A stretch of 6,129 bases of DNA from positions 1-6,129 of the forward strand of contig CASEQO010000127.1 in NCBI GenBank assembly GCA_949290035.1, written 5' to 3'. The translations under genes were made by a program, and so were the position numbers. Shown here piece after piece: positions 1 to 6,129 of this stretch; positions within the stretch are counted from its first letter, which is position 1; each line of letters opens with the position of its first letter. Under the pieces are notes generated by a model. That model did not search any database. It was not told the origin of the DNA and saw only the letters and a program-made list of their open reading frames with translations. The DNA is from an uncultured Mycoplasmataceae bacterium (lineage in GTDB: Bacteria > Bacillota_I > Bacilli_A > Mycoplasmatales > Mycoplasmoidaceae).

Positions 1-1118
1 AAAATACTTGTGAGTGTAAAAAAGAAATTGAAACTTCTTTTTTTTGTAATACAAATGTTAAATTAAATAGATTTTATAGTAATATAAGTTTTCATTGAAA
101 AATATTAATTGTAATTTTATCAAGTTTTATAATAGGTACACTATCATTATTTTTGATTAAAAATACAGGTTTATATTCAATGGGCATTTCTTCATTAACT
201 CAAGGGTTATCAAGAATAATTACTGCTTCATTGTTAAAAAATAATGTATCAAATACTATAGTTAGTTTAGTATCAGATTTAACATTCTGATTTTTTATAG
301 TAATAGTTAATATTCCTTTGCTATTTTTTTCTTATAAAAAAATAGGTAAAAAATTTACTATCTTAACAATTATTTATTTATTATCATCATCTATTTTTTC
401 ATATTCTTTAAATCAAATACCTGGCATTTCAAATATATCATTATTTGGAGATGTAAAATCAAAAGAATCTAGCTTAAACCAAATAGTTTATTTAACATGA
501 AATGGTTCAGATCCTTCCCATATTATATCTTTATTAATGAGTGGATTATGCTATTCTGTTTTTTCAACTATATTTTATGCAATTATTTATATATTAGGGG
601 CTTCAACTGCAGGTGGAGACATCATATCAATTTATTGATTTAAGAAAAAGCTTAAACCATTAGGTAAAATAATATTCATGATGAACATATTTTTCTTAAT
701 ATTTGGATACATAATTGGTTCTTATATTTCTATAGGAATGTTAGAAAATTATTGAGAATATAGATCATTGTTAGGCCCAAATTTAATTTGTTCTATATTT
801 ATGTCAATAGTTTTTAGTTATATTTTAAATAAATTATATCCGCGTTATAAAGTTGTTAGTGTTAAATGTTATGGTAAATCAGTTAACAAAATAAATAATA
901 TGTTAAATGATCAAAATTATATTCATAATAGAACAATCTCAGATGTTACTGGTTCATATTCAAAAGAAAAAATTCAAATCATGGAAATATATTGTTTCTT
1001 TTATGAACTACATGAATTAATTTCAGAAATTAGAAAAGTTGATGAAAAAATATTTATAGCTGTTAATAAAGAAGTTGAAATTAATGGAAGAATGTCTTTT
1101 TATAAATTTATAGAGTAG
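1..1118 (+). CDS. YitT family (DUF2179) membrane protein, 5'-truncated
   Basis: This is the C-terminal 371 residues of an integral membrane protein; the reading frame is open from base 3 and the true start lies upstream of the window. Five in-frame TGA codons are Trp (visible residues 32, 96, 166, 212, 251). Hydrophobic segments lie at about 33-52, 91-109, 117-135, 173-198, 222-243 and 258-277. YitT hallmarks are the GLYSMGISSLTQG stretch after the first segment, NIPLLFFSYKKIGKKF (103-118), and ASTAGGD (200-206), which matches the family's GSTGGTD signature. The soluble C-terminus (about 282-371) fits DUF2179, including TGSYSKEK and a late 'VDEKIFIAVNKEVEINGR' block. The hydrophilic N-terminal stretch carries three Cys (visible residues 3, 5, 15). 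Family function is not established; a transport or sensing role is only inference. It stops 14 nt before rbgA and probably shares its transcript. Confidence 0.9.
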
Positions 1119-1132
1119 GAAAAATTTTAAAT

Positions 1133-1957
1133 ATGAATGATACTAAATTAAATTGATTTCCTGGCCACATGGCTAAAACTTTAAAAGAATTTGAAAAGGA
1201 ATTAAAGTTAATAGATTTAATAATTGAAATAGTTGATTCTAGATCAATTAATTTAACTTCAGATTCTGAAATTGTTTCTACAATTAAAAATAAAAACATC
1301 CCTATTTTAAAAATAGCATCAAAAAGTGATTTAAGCGATATAGATAAAAGTTTATATAATCATATTTTAGTTGGTTCTATAAAAGATAATAAGTTTAGAA
1401 ATTTAATATTAAATGAAATAAATAATAAATTATCTCAAAAAATAGAAAAATTAAAAAGTAAAGGCTATGCAAATCCAAAAGTTTATATTGCAATAGTTGG
1501 TTTGCCAAATGTTGGTAAATCTAGTTTTATAAATTTTTTACTTAATAAGAAAAATCTTACAGCAAAAAATGAACCAGGTGTTACTAGGAAAAAAGAATGA
1601 GTAAAATTATCTAATTATATTTATTTATTAGACACTCCTGGAGTATCTTTTAAAAAAATAAATAATGAAGAAGATTTTTATAAACTAACTTTATTAAGAA
1701 CAATAAATTGAAATATTGTTGATAAATATAAAACAATAGAATTTGCGTATAATTTTTATTTAAATAAATATAGTAATGAATTAAAAAAATATTATAAATT
1801 TAATGATAATTTTACATTTGATAATTTTTTAGAATTTTATGCAAACAAATTTAAATTAATGTTAAAAAACAATGAATATGATATTGAGACATCATTAGAA
1901 AAACTTTATATAGATTTTAGCAATAATTTAATTTGTAGAGTAAATTATGAAAAATAA
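1133..1957 (+). CDS. rbgA: Ribosome biogenesis GTPase RbgA (YlqF)
   Basis: A 274-residue circularly permuted GTPase that acts late in 50S subunit assembly. The start at 1133 gives the diagnostic N-terminus NWFPGHMAKTL (W8 is TGA); His12 matches the His proposed as catalytic in Bacillus RbgA. Motif order is permuted as expected: VDSR (34-37), G4 position SKSD (63-66), G5-like GSIKD near 81-85, then G1 GLPNVGKSS (123-131), G2 Thr in PGVTRK (T151) and G3 DTPG (167-170). The helical C-terminal domain ends in CRVNYEK, like the family tail GRISFE. Length is close to the usual 280 or so. G4 has Ser where NKxD has Asn, a mild departure. AGGA at 1117-1120, overlapping the upstream stop, is the only Shine-Dalgarno candidate and is 12 nt from the ATG, which is long. 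The gene overlaps rnhB by 11 nt, an order also known from Bacillus (ylqF-rnhB). W8, W156 and W193 are all TGA. Confidence 0.96.
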
Positions 1958-2561
1958 TATGTATTATTATGAACAAAAATATCATAATCAAGGCTATAAA
2001 TTAATTGCAGGTGTTGATGAAGTAGGAAGAGGATGTATAGCAGGTCCATTGGTTGCAGCATCTTGTATACTTCCAATAAATTATAAAAATGATGATATAA
2101 AAGATTCAAAACAATTATCTTTTAATAAAAGAGAAAAATTATTTGATATTATCGTTAATGATTGTATTGACTATAATATTCAAATTATAGAACCAAATAT
2201 AGTTGATAAACAAAATCCAAAACAGGCAAGTATAAATGCAATGATTAAAAGTTTATTAGAAATTAAAACAAAACCAGATTTTGTTTTAATAGACTATGAA
2301 AAACTAGATATATCAATTGATAATGAATCTATTGTAAAAGGTGATTCTAAATCTATTAGTATTGCTGCAGCATCAATATTAGCTAAAGTTACTAGAGATA
2401 GAATTATGATAGATTTATCAAAAAAGTATATTGAATATGGATTTGAAAACCACAAAGGATATGGAACAAAAATTCATTTAGAAGCATTAAAAAAATATGG
2501 ACCAATAAAATCAATCCATAGATTTTCTTATAAGCCAGTTTATACTAATGTAAAAAAATAA
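1947..2561 (+). CDS. rnhB: Ribonuclease HII
   Basis: A 204-residue type 2 RNase H, a cytoplasmic endonuclease that cuts RNA in RNA/DNA hybrids and at single ribonucleotides embedded in DNA. The active-site acids are visible: D24 and E25 in AGVDEVGRG, D116 in VLIDYEK, and D151 in KVTRDR. Further signatures are DSKQLS (53-58), KGDSKSISIAAASILAK (131-147) and the substrate-binding tail HKGYGTKIH followed by YGPIKSIHRFSY. Length is at the family norm, with no extra N-terminal domain, and the full catalytic set argues for an active enzyme. It contains no Trp, so it is intact in any code. The start at 1947 lies inside the end of rbgA, which suggests translational coupling; a second ATG at 1959 (residue 5) is possible because the Shine-Dalgarno signal is weak (AGAG near 1937-1940). 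Between the conserved start and domain is a Tyr-rich leader of about 20 residues. Confidence 0.97.
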   Translation: MKNNMYYYEQKYHNQGYKLIAGVDEVGRGCIAGPLVAASCILPINYKNDDIKDSKQLSFNKREKLFDIIVNDCIDYNIQIIEPNIVDKQNPKQASINAMIKSLLEIKTKPDFVLIDYEKLDISIDNESIVKGDSKSISIAAASILAKVTRDRIMIDLSKKYIEYGFENHKGYGTKIHLEALKKYGPIKSIHRFSYKPVYTNVKK

Positions 2562-2569
2562 TTTATTTT

Positions 2570-2604
2570 ATTATAAATTTTATAACCATATAAAAATTTA
2601 TAAT
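2570..2604 (+). terminator. AT-only hairpin after rnhB, possible weak terminator
   Basis: Left arm 2570-2584 and right arm 2589-2604 pair along 15 bp with one bulged A, around an ACCA loop. It begins 8 nt after the rnhB stop, the right place for a terminator. The stem has no G-C pair and is followed by alternating AT (ATATAATATATT) rather than a T run, so termination would be weak. Its right arm contains a TATAAT hexamer, so the palindrome may be partly a by-product of promoter sequence in AT-rich DNA. Confidence 0.4.
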
Positions 2605-2611
2605 ATATAAT
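2599..2611 (+). promoter_or_regulatory. Candidate -10 elements for rpmF
   Basis: Two exact TATAAT hexamers sit at 2599-2604 and 2606-2611, about 35-45 nt before the rpmF ATG. No convincing TTGACA-like -35 box lies 16-18 nt upstream, but mollicute promoters often rely mainly on the -10. In DNA this rich in A and T such hexamers occur by chance. The position fits an rpmF promoter, but the call stays tentative. Confidence 0.35.
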
Positions 2612-2632
2612 ATATTATGCTTTATTTATTTG

Positions 2633-2638
2633 AAAGGA
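2633..2638 (+). promoter_or_regulatory. Shine-Dalgarno of rpmF
   Basis: AAAGGA lies 6 nt before the ATG at 2645. It fixes that ATG as the start of L32 and rules out the in-frame TTG at 2630, which lies upstream of this site. The resulting N-terminus MAVQQRK also matches the conserved start of L32. Confidence 0.85.
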
Positions 2639-2644
2639 TTTAAA

Positions 2645-2827
2645 ATGGCTGTTCAACAAAGAAAAGTTACAAGATCAAGAAAAAATATGAGAAGAAGTCA
2701 TCATGCTTTAGATACACCAAATTTAACATCTTGTAATAAATGTGGTCAAAAAATAATGCCTCATCGTGTTTGTGGTAATTGTGGATACTATAAAAATAGA
2801 AAAGTTTTAGATATAGAAAACGTTTAA
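2645..2827 (+). CDS. rpmF: 50S ribosomal protein L32 (bL32)
   Basis: A 60-residue, strongly basic protein of the large ribosomal subunit, of the usual family length. The N-terminus MAVQQRKVTRSRKNMRRSHH is the typical L32 form (usually MAVP.RK.S..R...RR.H). The C-terminal half carries four Cys, C30 and C33 (CNKC) and C43 and C46 (CGNC), so this is the zinc-ribbon form rather than a Cys-free paralogue. The line ending CGYYKNRKVLDIE is also typical. It has no Trp. It stands alone between two structured gaps, with its own Shine-Dalgarno and possible promoter, and its translation-related neighbours fit. In many bacteria rpmF follows yceD or precedes plsX; neither is here. Confidence 0.97.
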   Translation: MAVQQRKVTRSRKNMRRSHHALDTPNLTSCNKCGQKIMPHRVCGNCGYYKNRKVLDIENV

Positions 2828-2833
2828 TATAAT
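2828..2833 (+). promoter_or_regulatory. Candidate -10 element upstream of mnmG
   Basis: TATAAT occurs directly after the rpmF stop codon. Transcription from here would begin near 2840 and give a leader of about 75 nt that contains the 2859-2894 hairpin. No good -35 box is seen (TTTTAG at 2805-2810 is poor). A second TATAAT at 2899-2904 would leave almost no leader ahead of the mnmG Shine-Dalgarno, so this upstream copy is the more plausible of the two. Chance occurrence is quite possible. Confidence 0.3.
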
Positions 2834-2858
2834 AAATCACAGACAATTTTATACAATC

Positions 2859-2894
2859 AAATTACTATTAAACACATTTGTTTGGTAGTAATTT
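2859..2894 (+). terminator. 16-bp hairpin between rpmF and mnmG (terminator or leader attenuator)
   Basis: Arms 2859-2874 and 2879-2894 pair over all 16 positions (14 Watson-Crick and two adjacent U-G pairs) around a CATT loop. This is the best hairpin in either internal gap. It is followed by a T-rich but interrupted tract (TATTTATAAT). It could end the rpmF transcript. It lies only 12 nt before the mnmG Shine-Dalgarno, so it would also sit in any mnmG leader started upstream and could tune read-through or ribosome access. Confidence 0.55.
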
Positions 2895-2906
2895 TATTTA
2901 TAATAT

Positions 2907-2911
2907 AAGGA
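2907..2911 (+). promoter_or_regulatory. Shine-Dalgarno of mnmG
   Basis: AAGGA lies 5 nt before the ATG at 2917. It supports that start over an in-frame TTG at 2878, whose extra 13 residues would be encoded by the hairpin and have no counterpart in MnmG proteins, which begin just ahead of the FAD-binding strand. Confidence 0.85.
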
Positions 2912-2916
2912 TTTTT

Positions 2917-4767
2917 ATGAGTCAAAAATATACAGTATTAGTAATTGGAGCAGGACATGCAGGTATTGAAGCTTCATTTGCATTTGCAAATAAAAAATAT
3001 AAAGTAGGTTTATTTTGTATTGATGAAAAGTTAATTGCAAATATGCCATGTAACCCTTCTATTGGTGGACCTGGTAAGGGAGTTATTACTAGGGAAATTG
3101 ATGCATTAGGAGGACAACAAGGTAAAGCTGCAGATAGTTGCCAACTTCAAATGAAATTATTAAATTCATCTAAGGGTGCAGGAGTATGAGCTTTAAGAGC
3201 ACAAATAGATAAAGTTGAATATCATAAATATTTTTTAAATAAGATTAAAAATAATAAATATATAGATTTAATAAATGAAGAAGTAACTGAATTAGTAGTT
3301 GATAATAAAAAGGTCATTGGATTAAAAACAAATAATAATGTTTATTATTCTGATGTAGTTATAATTTGTACTGGTACTTTTTTGGATTCTAAAATATTTA
3401 TAGGTAATGAGTCTTGAAATGAAGGTCCTGATAAATTTTCTAATGCTTCTAGTTTATCAAAATCTTTGTTAAGTCATGGATTCGAATTAATAAGATTAAA
3501 AACAGGTACACCAGCAAGAATTCAAAAAGATAGTATAAATTATAACATTTTAGAAAAAGAATTAGGTACTAATAAAAAATTATCTTTTTCTCATAAGGAT
3601 CCATTTTATTTAGAATTTGATAAGCAATTGTCATGTTACTTAACTTACACAAATGAGAAGACCCATAAAATAGTAAAAGATAATTTAAAAAATTCTTCGA
3701 TGTATGGTGGTTGAATATCTGGAGTTGGTCCAAGATATTGCCCTAGTATTGAAGATAAAATTGTTAGATTCTCAGATAAAAATAGGCATCAAATATTTAT
3801 AGAACCTGAATCAATACATATGGATACTATGTATCTTGCAGGTGTTTCTAATTCATTACCAAAAGATGTTCAAGAAAAACTAATTCATTCAATAAAAGGT
3901 CTTGAAAAATCAGTTATTAAAAAATATGCATATGCAATTGAATACGATGCAATAAATCCAAATCAATTATATCCAACATTAGAAAGTAAATTAATAGAAA
4001 ACCTTTATTTTGCAGGACAAATAAATGGAACTAGTGGATATGAAGAAGCAGCTGCACAAGGATTGATAGCAGGAATAAATGCAATCTTAAAATTAGAAAA
4101 AAAAGATCCACTTATTTTAAAAAGATCTGAAGCATATATAGGTGTATTAATTGATGATATTGTTACAAAAGAAATTACTGAACCATATAGAATATTAACA
4201 AGTTTAGCTGAACATAGATTATGTTTAAGAAATGATAATGCAGATGAAAGATTAATGAAATATGGTTATGATGTAGGATTAATATCTAAGAAACAATATC
4301 AGGAATTATTAAAAAATATTGAATATGTTAAATATAATGTTAATTTACTAAAAGAAAATAAAATTAATATTATTAAAGACAAAAAATTTAATTTCAAAAA
4401 AATAGATATATCTTTATATGAATTAATAAAAAAACAAAATTATTTTTATGAAGATATAGAAAAATATTTAAATTTTAAACCACTTGATAATATTTGAAAA
4501 GAAAAAATAAATATACAAATTAAATTTGAAGGATATATTAAAAATCAAGAAAAACTAATAGAAAATTATGAAAAATTATATGCTATTAAATTAAATAAAA
4601 TTAAATCATATAATAATATACCTAATTTATCATTAGAAGCCATTGATAAATTAAATAAAATAAAACCTATTTCTCTAGATCAAGCATCTAGAATATCTGG
4701 GATTAATTTAAACGATTTAATGAATATAAAATTATATATAGAAAAAAACAGGAACAAGCATGAATAA
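2917..4767 (+). CDS. mnmG: tRNA uridine-34 5-carboxymethylaminomethyl-modifying enzyme MnmG (GidA)
   Basis: A 616-residue FAD- and NADH-dependent enzyme that, with the GTPase MnmE, builds the cmnm5 group on wobble uridine 34 of tRNAs reading two-fold-degenerate codons. The dinucleotide-binding motif [11 protein letters not shown] is at 9-19. [12 protein letters not shown] (44-55) contains C45, and [11 protein letters not shown] contains C275; these are the two conserved Cys of the family (C47 and C277 in E. coli). Other signatures are CTGTF (151-155), RLKTGTPAR (193-201), [17 protein letters not shown] (366-382), [12 protein letters not shown] from 403, and NDNADERL (439-446). The C-terminal MnmE/tRNA-binding domain ends with the expected ASRISGI near 590-596. 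Length is normal. W91, W167, W266 and W527 are TGA, so standard-code reading breaks it into four pieces; there is no frameshift. It overlaps rsmG by 8 nt. MnmE is not encoded in this window. Confidence 0.98.
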
Positions 4768-5452
4768 AGATTCATTTGAAAAAGAAATGTATAAAATTTT
4801 TAGTAACGTTTCTAGTGAACAACTAGAACTTATTTATAAATATAAAGATATTGTTCAAAGTGAGAATAAAAAATATAATTTAACTAGACTTGATAGTGAA
4901 GATAAAATATATTCTGATTTTTTATATGAATCTATCTTTGTGTATGAAAATCTCTTAGAAAATAAAAATATTAATTTATTAGATATAGGAAGTGGATCTG
5001 GTATTCCTGGTATTTTGATTAAAATATTATTTCCAAATATTAATGTATATATTGTTGAATCAAATTCTAAAAAAATTAATTTTATGAATCTAGTCATTGA
5101 TCAATTAAATTTAAAAAATATTTTTTTATTAAATGAAAGAATAGAAGAATTAGATAAAAAATATATTAATTTTTTTGATATAGCAACATGTAGAGCGTTT
5201 GCAAAATTAAAAATAATATTAGAAGTATCAATGCCGTATTTAAAGATAAATGGTATATTAATTTCTCCTAAATCAATAAATTATGAATTTGAACTTGAAG
5301 AATCAAATTTCATAATAAATGAATTTAATTTAGATGAGTGTAAAATTATTAATAAAACATTTAATAATAAATCTCATAATATTTTAGTTTTTGAAAAAAC
5401 TACTGAAATAAATAATAAATATCCAAGATTGTGAAAAGAGATCATTAAATAA
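4760..5452 (+). CDS. rsmG: 16S rRNA (guanine-527-N7)-methyltransferase RsmG (GidB)
   Basis: A 230-residue SAM-dependent methyltransferase that makes m7G527 in 16S rRNA, the site whose loss gives low-level streptomycin resistance in other bacteria. The Rossmann motif I is NLLDIGSGSGIPGI (72-85), followed by FPNINVYIVES (91-101), which ends in the acidic residue (E100) expected to bind the SAM ribose. N-terminal NKKYNLTRL (36-44) matches the family's W N..NLT. RAFAKL (145-150) matches SRA.A.L, and the tail KYPRLWKEIIK matches the KYPR ending. W225 is TGA; in standard code the last six residues would be lost. The His-x-x-Asp-Ser segment usual after NLT reads FLYES here, so it is a divergent copy. 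AGGAA at 4750-4754, 5 nt before the ATG, lies within the end of mnmG. The 8-nt and 1-nt overlaps with its neighbours indicate one coupled operon. Confidence 0.95.
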
Positions 5453-6093
5453 TGAACAATTTATATATTATAAAAAATAGATATGAACAAGATATTTATT
5501 ATTTGATGAATTTTGCAAAATCATTAGTAAATAAAAACGATATATTAATAATTAATAGTTCATCTACTAATTGATTTGAAAATTTAAAACATAAAGTATA
5601 TGATAATTTTGAAATCGATAATATATATGAATTACCTATTTATAAGATTATAAAAAATATTAATATTTTACACATATCAAGCAACAATATTTTTAATTTA
5701 AAGTATGATAAATTAAAAGAAAAATTTTCAAATATAATATTATTTCTTGATGATTTTAATGATATAGATAATATTTTTTTAAATAGTGAATATACTCAAA
5801 TAATTATTTTTAATAAAATAGATTCATCAAAAAATAAATTAGAAGATGAATTACTTAATGCTATAAATCTTAAATCTAAATTACTTGTTATAAATTATAG
5901 TTTTGATTTTGAAAATACTAATTTAATGAAATATTATTTTCAATTAAAAAGAATGTTTCCTAGTATTATATATGAATTTAATTTAAATTATTCTTCCAAA
6001 TTTTTTAATAAAACCCCCTATTATATAAATAATGATATTTTTGATAAAGAGATAATTATTTTTTTTAAAAAGATTAAACAAAATAATGATTAA
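5452..6093 (+). CDS. Unassigned protein, possibly a degenerate ParA/Soj-like ATPase
   Basis: A 213-residue Asn-, Ile- and Phe-rich soluble protein, with no signal peptide or membrane segment. It overlaps the rsmG stop by one base (TAATG), so it is translationally coupled to it; the Shine-Dalgarno is weak (AAAGAG at 5435-5440, 11 nt away). W41 is TGA. I cannot assign it by a clear motif. The layout does resemble ParA: a first strand (LYIIKN, 4-9), a helix whose NFAKSLVNKNDILIIN (20-35) lines up with ParA's NLAAALAKKGKKVLLID, a Walker-B-like strand FSNIILFLDDFND (92-104), and a C-terminal part with TNLMKYYFQLKRMFPSIIY (156-174) and a later KTPYYI (187-192) that follow ParA's TNL..V..EVKKYF and GKPI. 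The Walker A loop KGGVGKT is absent: the corresponding stretch reads RYEQDIYY. In many bacteria parA follows mnmG-rsmG. The ParA link is inference; a lineage-specific protein is the alternative. Confidence 0.8.
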
Positions 6094-6120
6094 AATTTTT
6101 AATTATTATTTTGTTTTTTT
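6076..6120 (+). terminator. Intrinsic terminator of the mnmG-rsmG operon
   Basis: Arms 6076-6095 and 6097-6116 are complementary at all 20 positions, with one G-U pair and one G-C pair (C6079 with G6113). In practice the innermost A-T pairs open to form the loop. Seven T residues (6114-6120) end the element, a classic stem plus U-tract. The left arm overlaps the last codons and the TAA of the preceding gene. An A run on the other side means it could also stop transcripts arriving from the right. Confidence 0.8.
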
Positions 6121-6129
6121 ATGTTATAT

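Noticed and set aside
38..45. Run of eight T in yitT as a phase-variation tract
   Set aside because: Homopolymers of this length are frequent in AT-rich mollicute DNA, the frame is intact through it, and a housekeeping-type membrane protein is not an obvious phase-variable target.
1108..1299. 63-codon open frame on the - strand
   Set aside because: It lies within yitT/rbgA, resembles no family I know, and is a shadow of conserved coding sequence on the + strand.
2868..2876. DnaA-box-like TTAAACACA, prompted by the oriC-type gene order mnmG-rsmG-parA
   Set aside because: It matches TTATCCACA at only 7 of 9 positions, is a single copy, and is already explained as part of a hairpin arm and loop. 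There is no dnaA, rpmH or box cluster here.
2878..2916. Extended mnmG start at a TTG (2878)
   Set aside because: The extra residues are encoded by the hairpin, have no family counterpart, and would place the AAGGA Shine-Dalgarno inside the gene. The ATG at 2917 fits both spacing and homology.
3187..4497. mnmG looks broken into several pieces by TGA stops
   Set aside because: Each TGA falls where the same frame continues with conserved MnmG sequence, and other genes show the same pattern. These are Trp codons under code 4, not nonsense mutations or frameshifts.
4855..5097. 80-codon open frame on the - strand
   Set aside because: It is fully inside rsmG opposite the SAM-binding motif, and its composition is what the antisense of this gene would give.

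Overview
The window is AT-rich bacterial chromosome, all on the + strand, from a mollicute that reads UGA as tryptophan (genetic code 4: Mycoplasma, Mycoplasmopsis, Ureaplasma, Spiroplasma or Mesoplasma type). The proof is direct. Six of the seven genes reconstruct to full, well-conserved proteins, and five of these do so only if in-frame TGA is read through. I count 14 Trp codons, all TGA and none TGG. Arginine is almost always AGA, and intergenic gaps are short. I cannot name the genus from the sequence alone.

Layout. Positions 1-1118 hold a YitT/DUF2179 membrane protein, cut at its 5' end by the window edge. It is followed after 14 nt by rbgA (1133-1957), which overlaps rnhB (1947-2561) by 11 nt; these three look like one transcription unit. 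An 83-nt gap with an all-AT hairpin and -10-like hexamers leads to rpmF (2645-2827, ribosomal protein L32). An 89-nt gap with a 16-bp hairpin separates rpmF from a tightly packed unit: mnmG (2917-4767), rsmG (4760-5452, 8-nt overlap) and an unassigned 213-residue gene (5452-6093, 1-nt overlap). That unit ends in a long, near-perfect intrinsic terminator (6076-6120). No gene-free stretch exceeds 300 bases. I see no tRNA, rRNA, insertion sequence, CRISPR array or prophage gene.

How the genes fit together. Most of the window serves the translation machinery: RbgA matures the 50S subunit, L32 is a 50S protein, MnmG modifies wobble uridine 34 of tRNAs, and RsmG methylates 16S rRNA. RNase HII removes ribonucleotides and RNA primers from DNA. 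YitT is a membrane protein of unsettled function.

The least ordinary item is the last gene. It has no nucleotide-binding loop, yet its layout and its place right after mnmG-rsmG suggest a decayed ParA/Soj-type chromosome-segregation ATPase. Most of the rest is conserved housekeeping, and I do not see evidence of a wholly new system.
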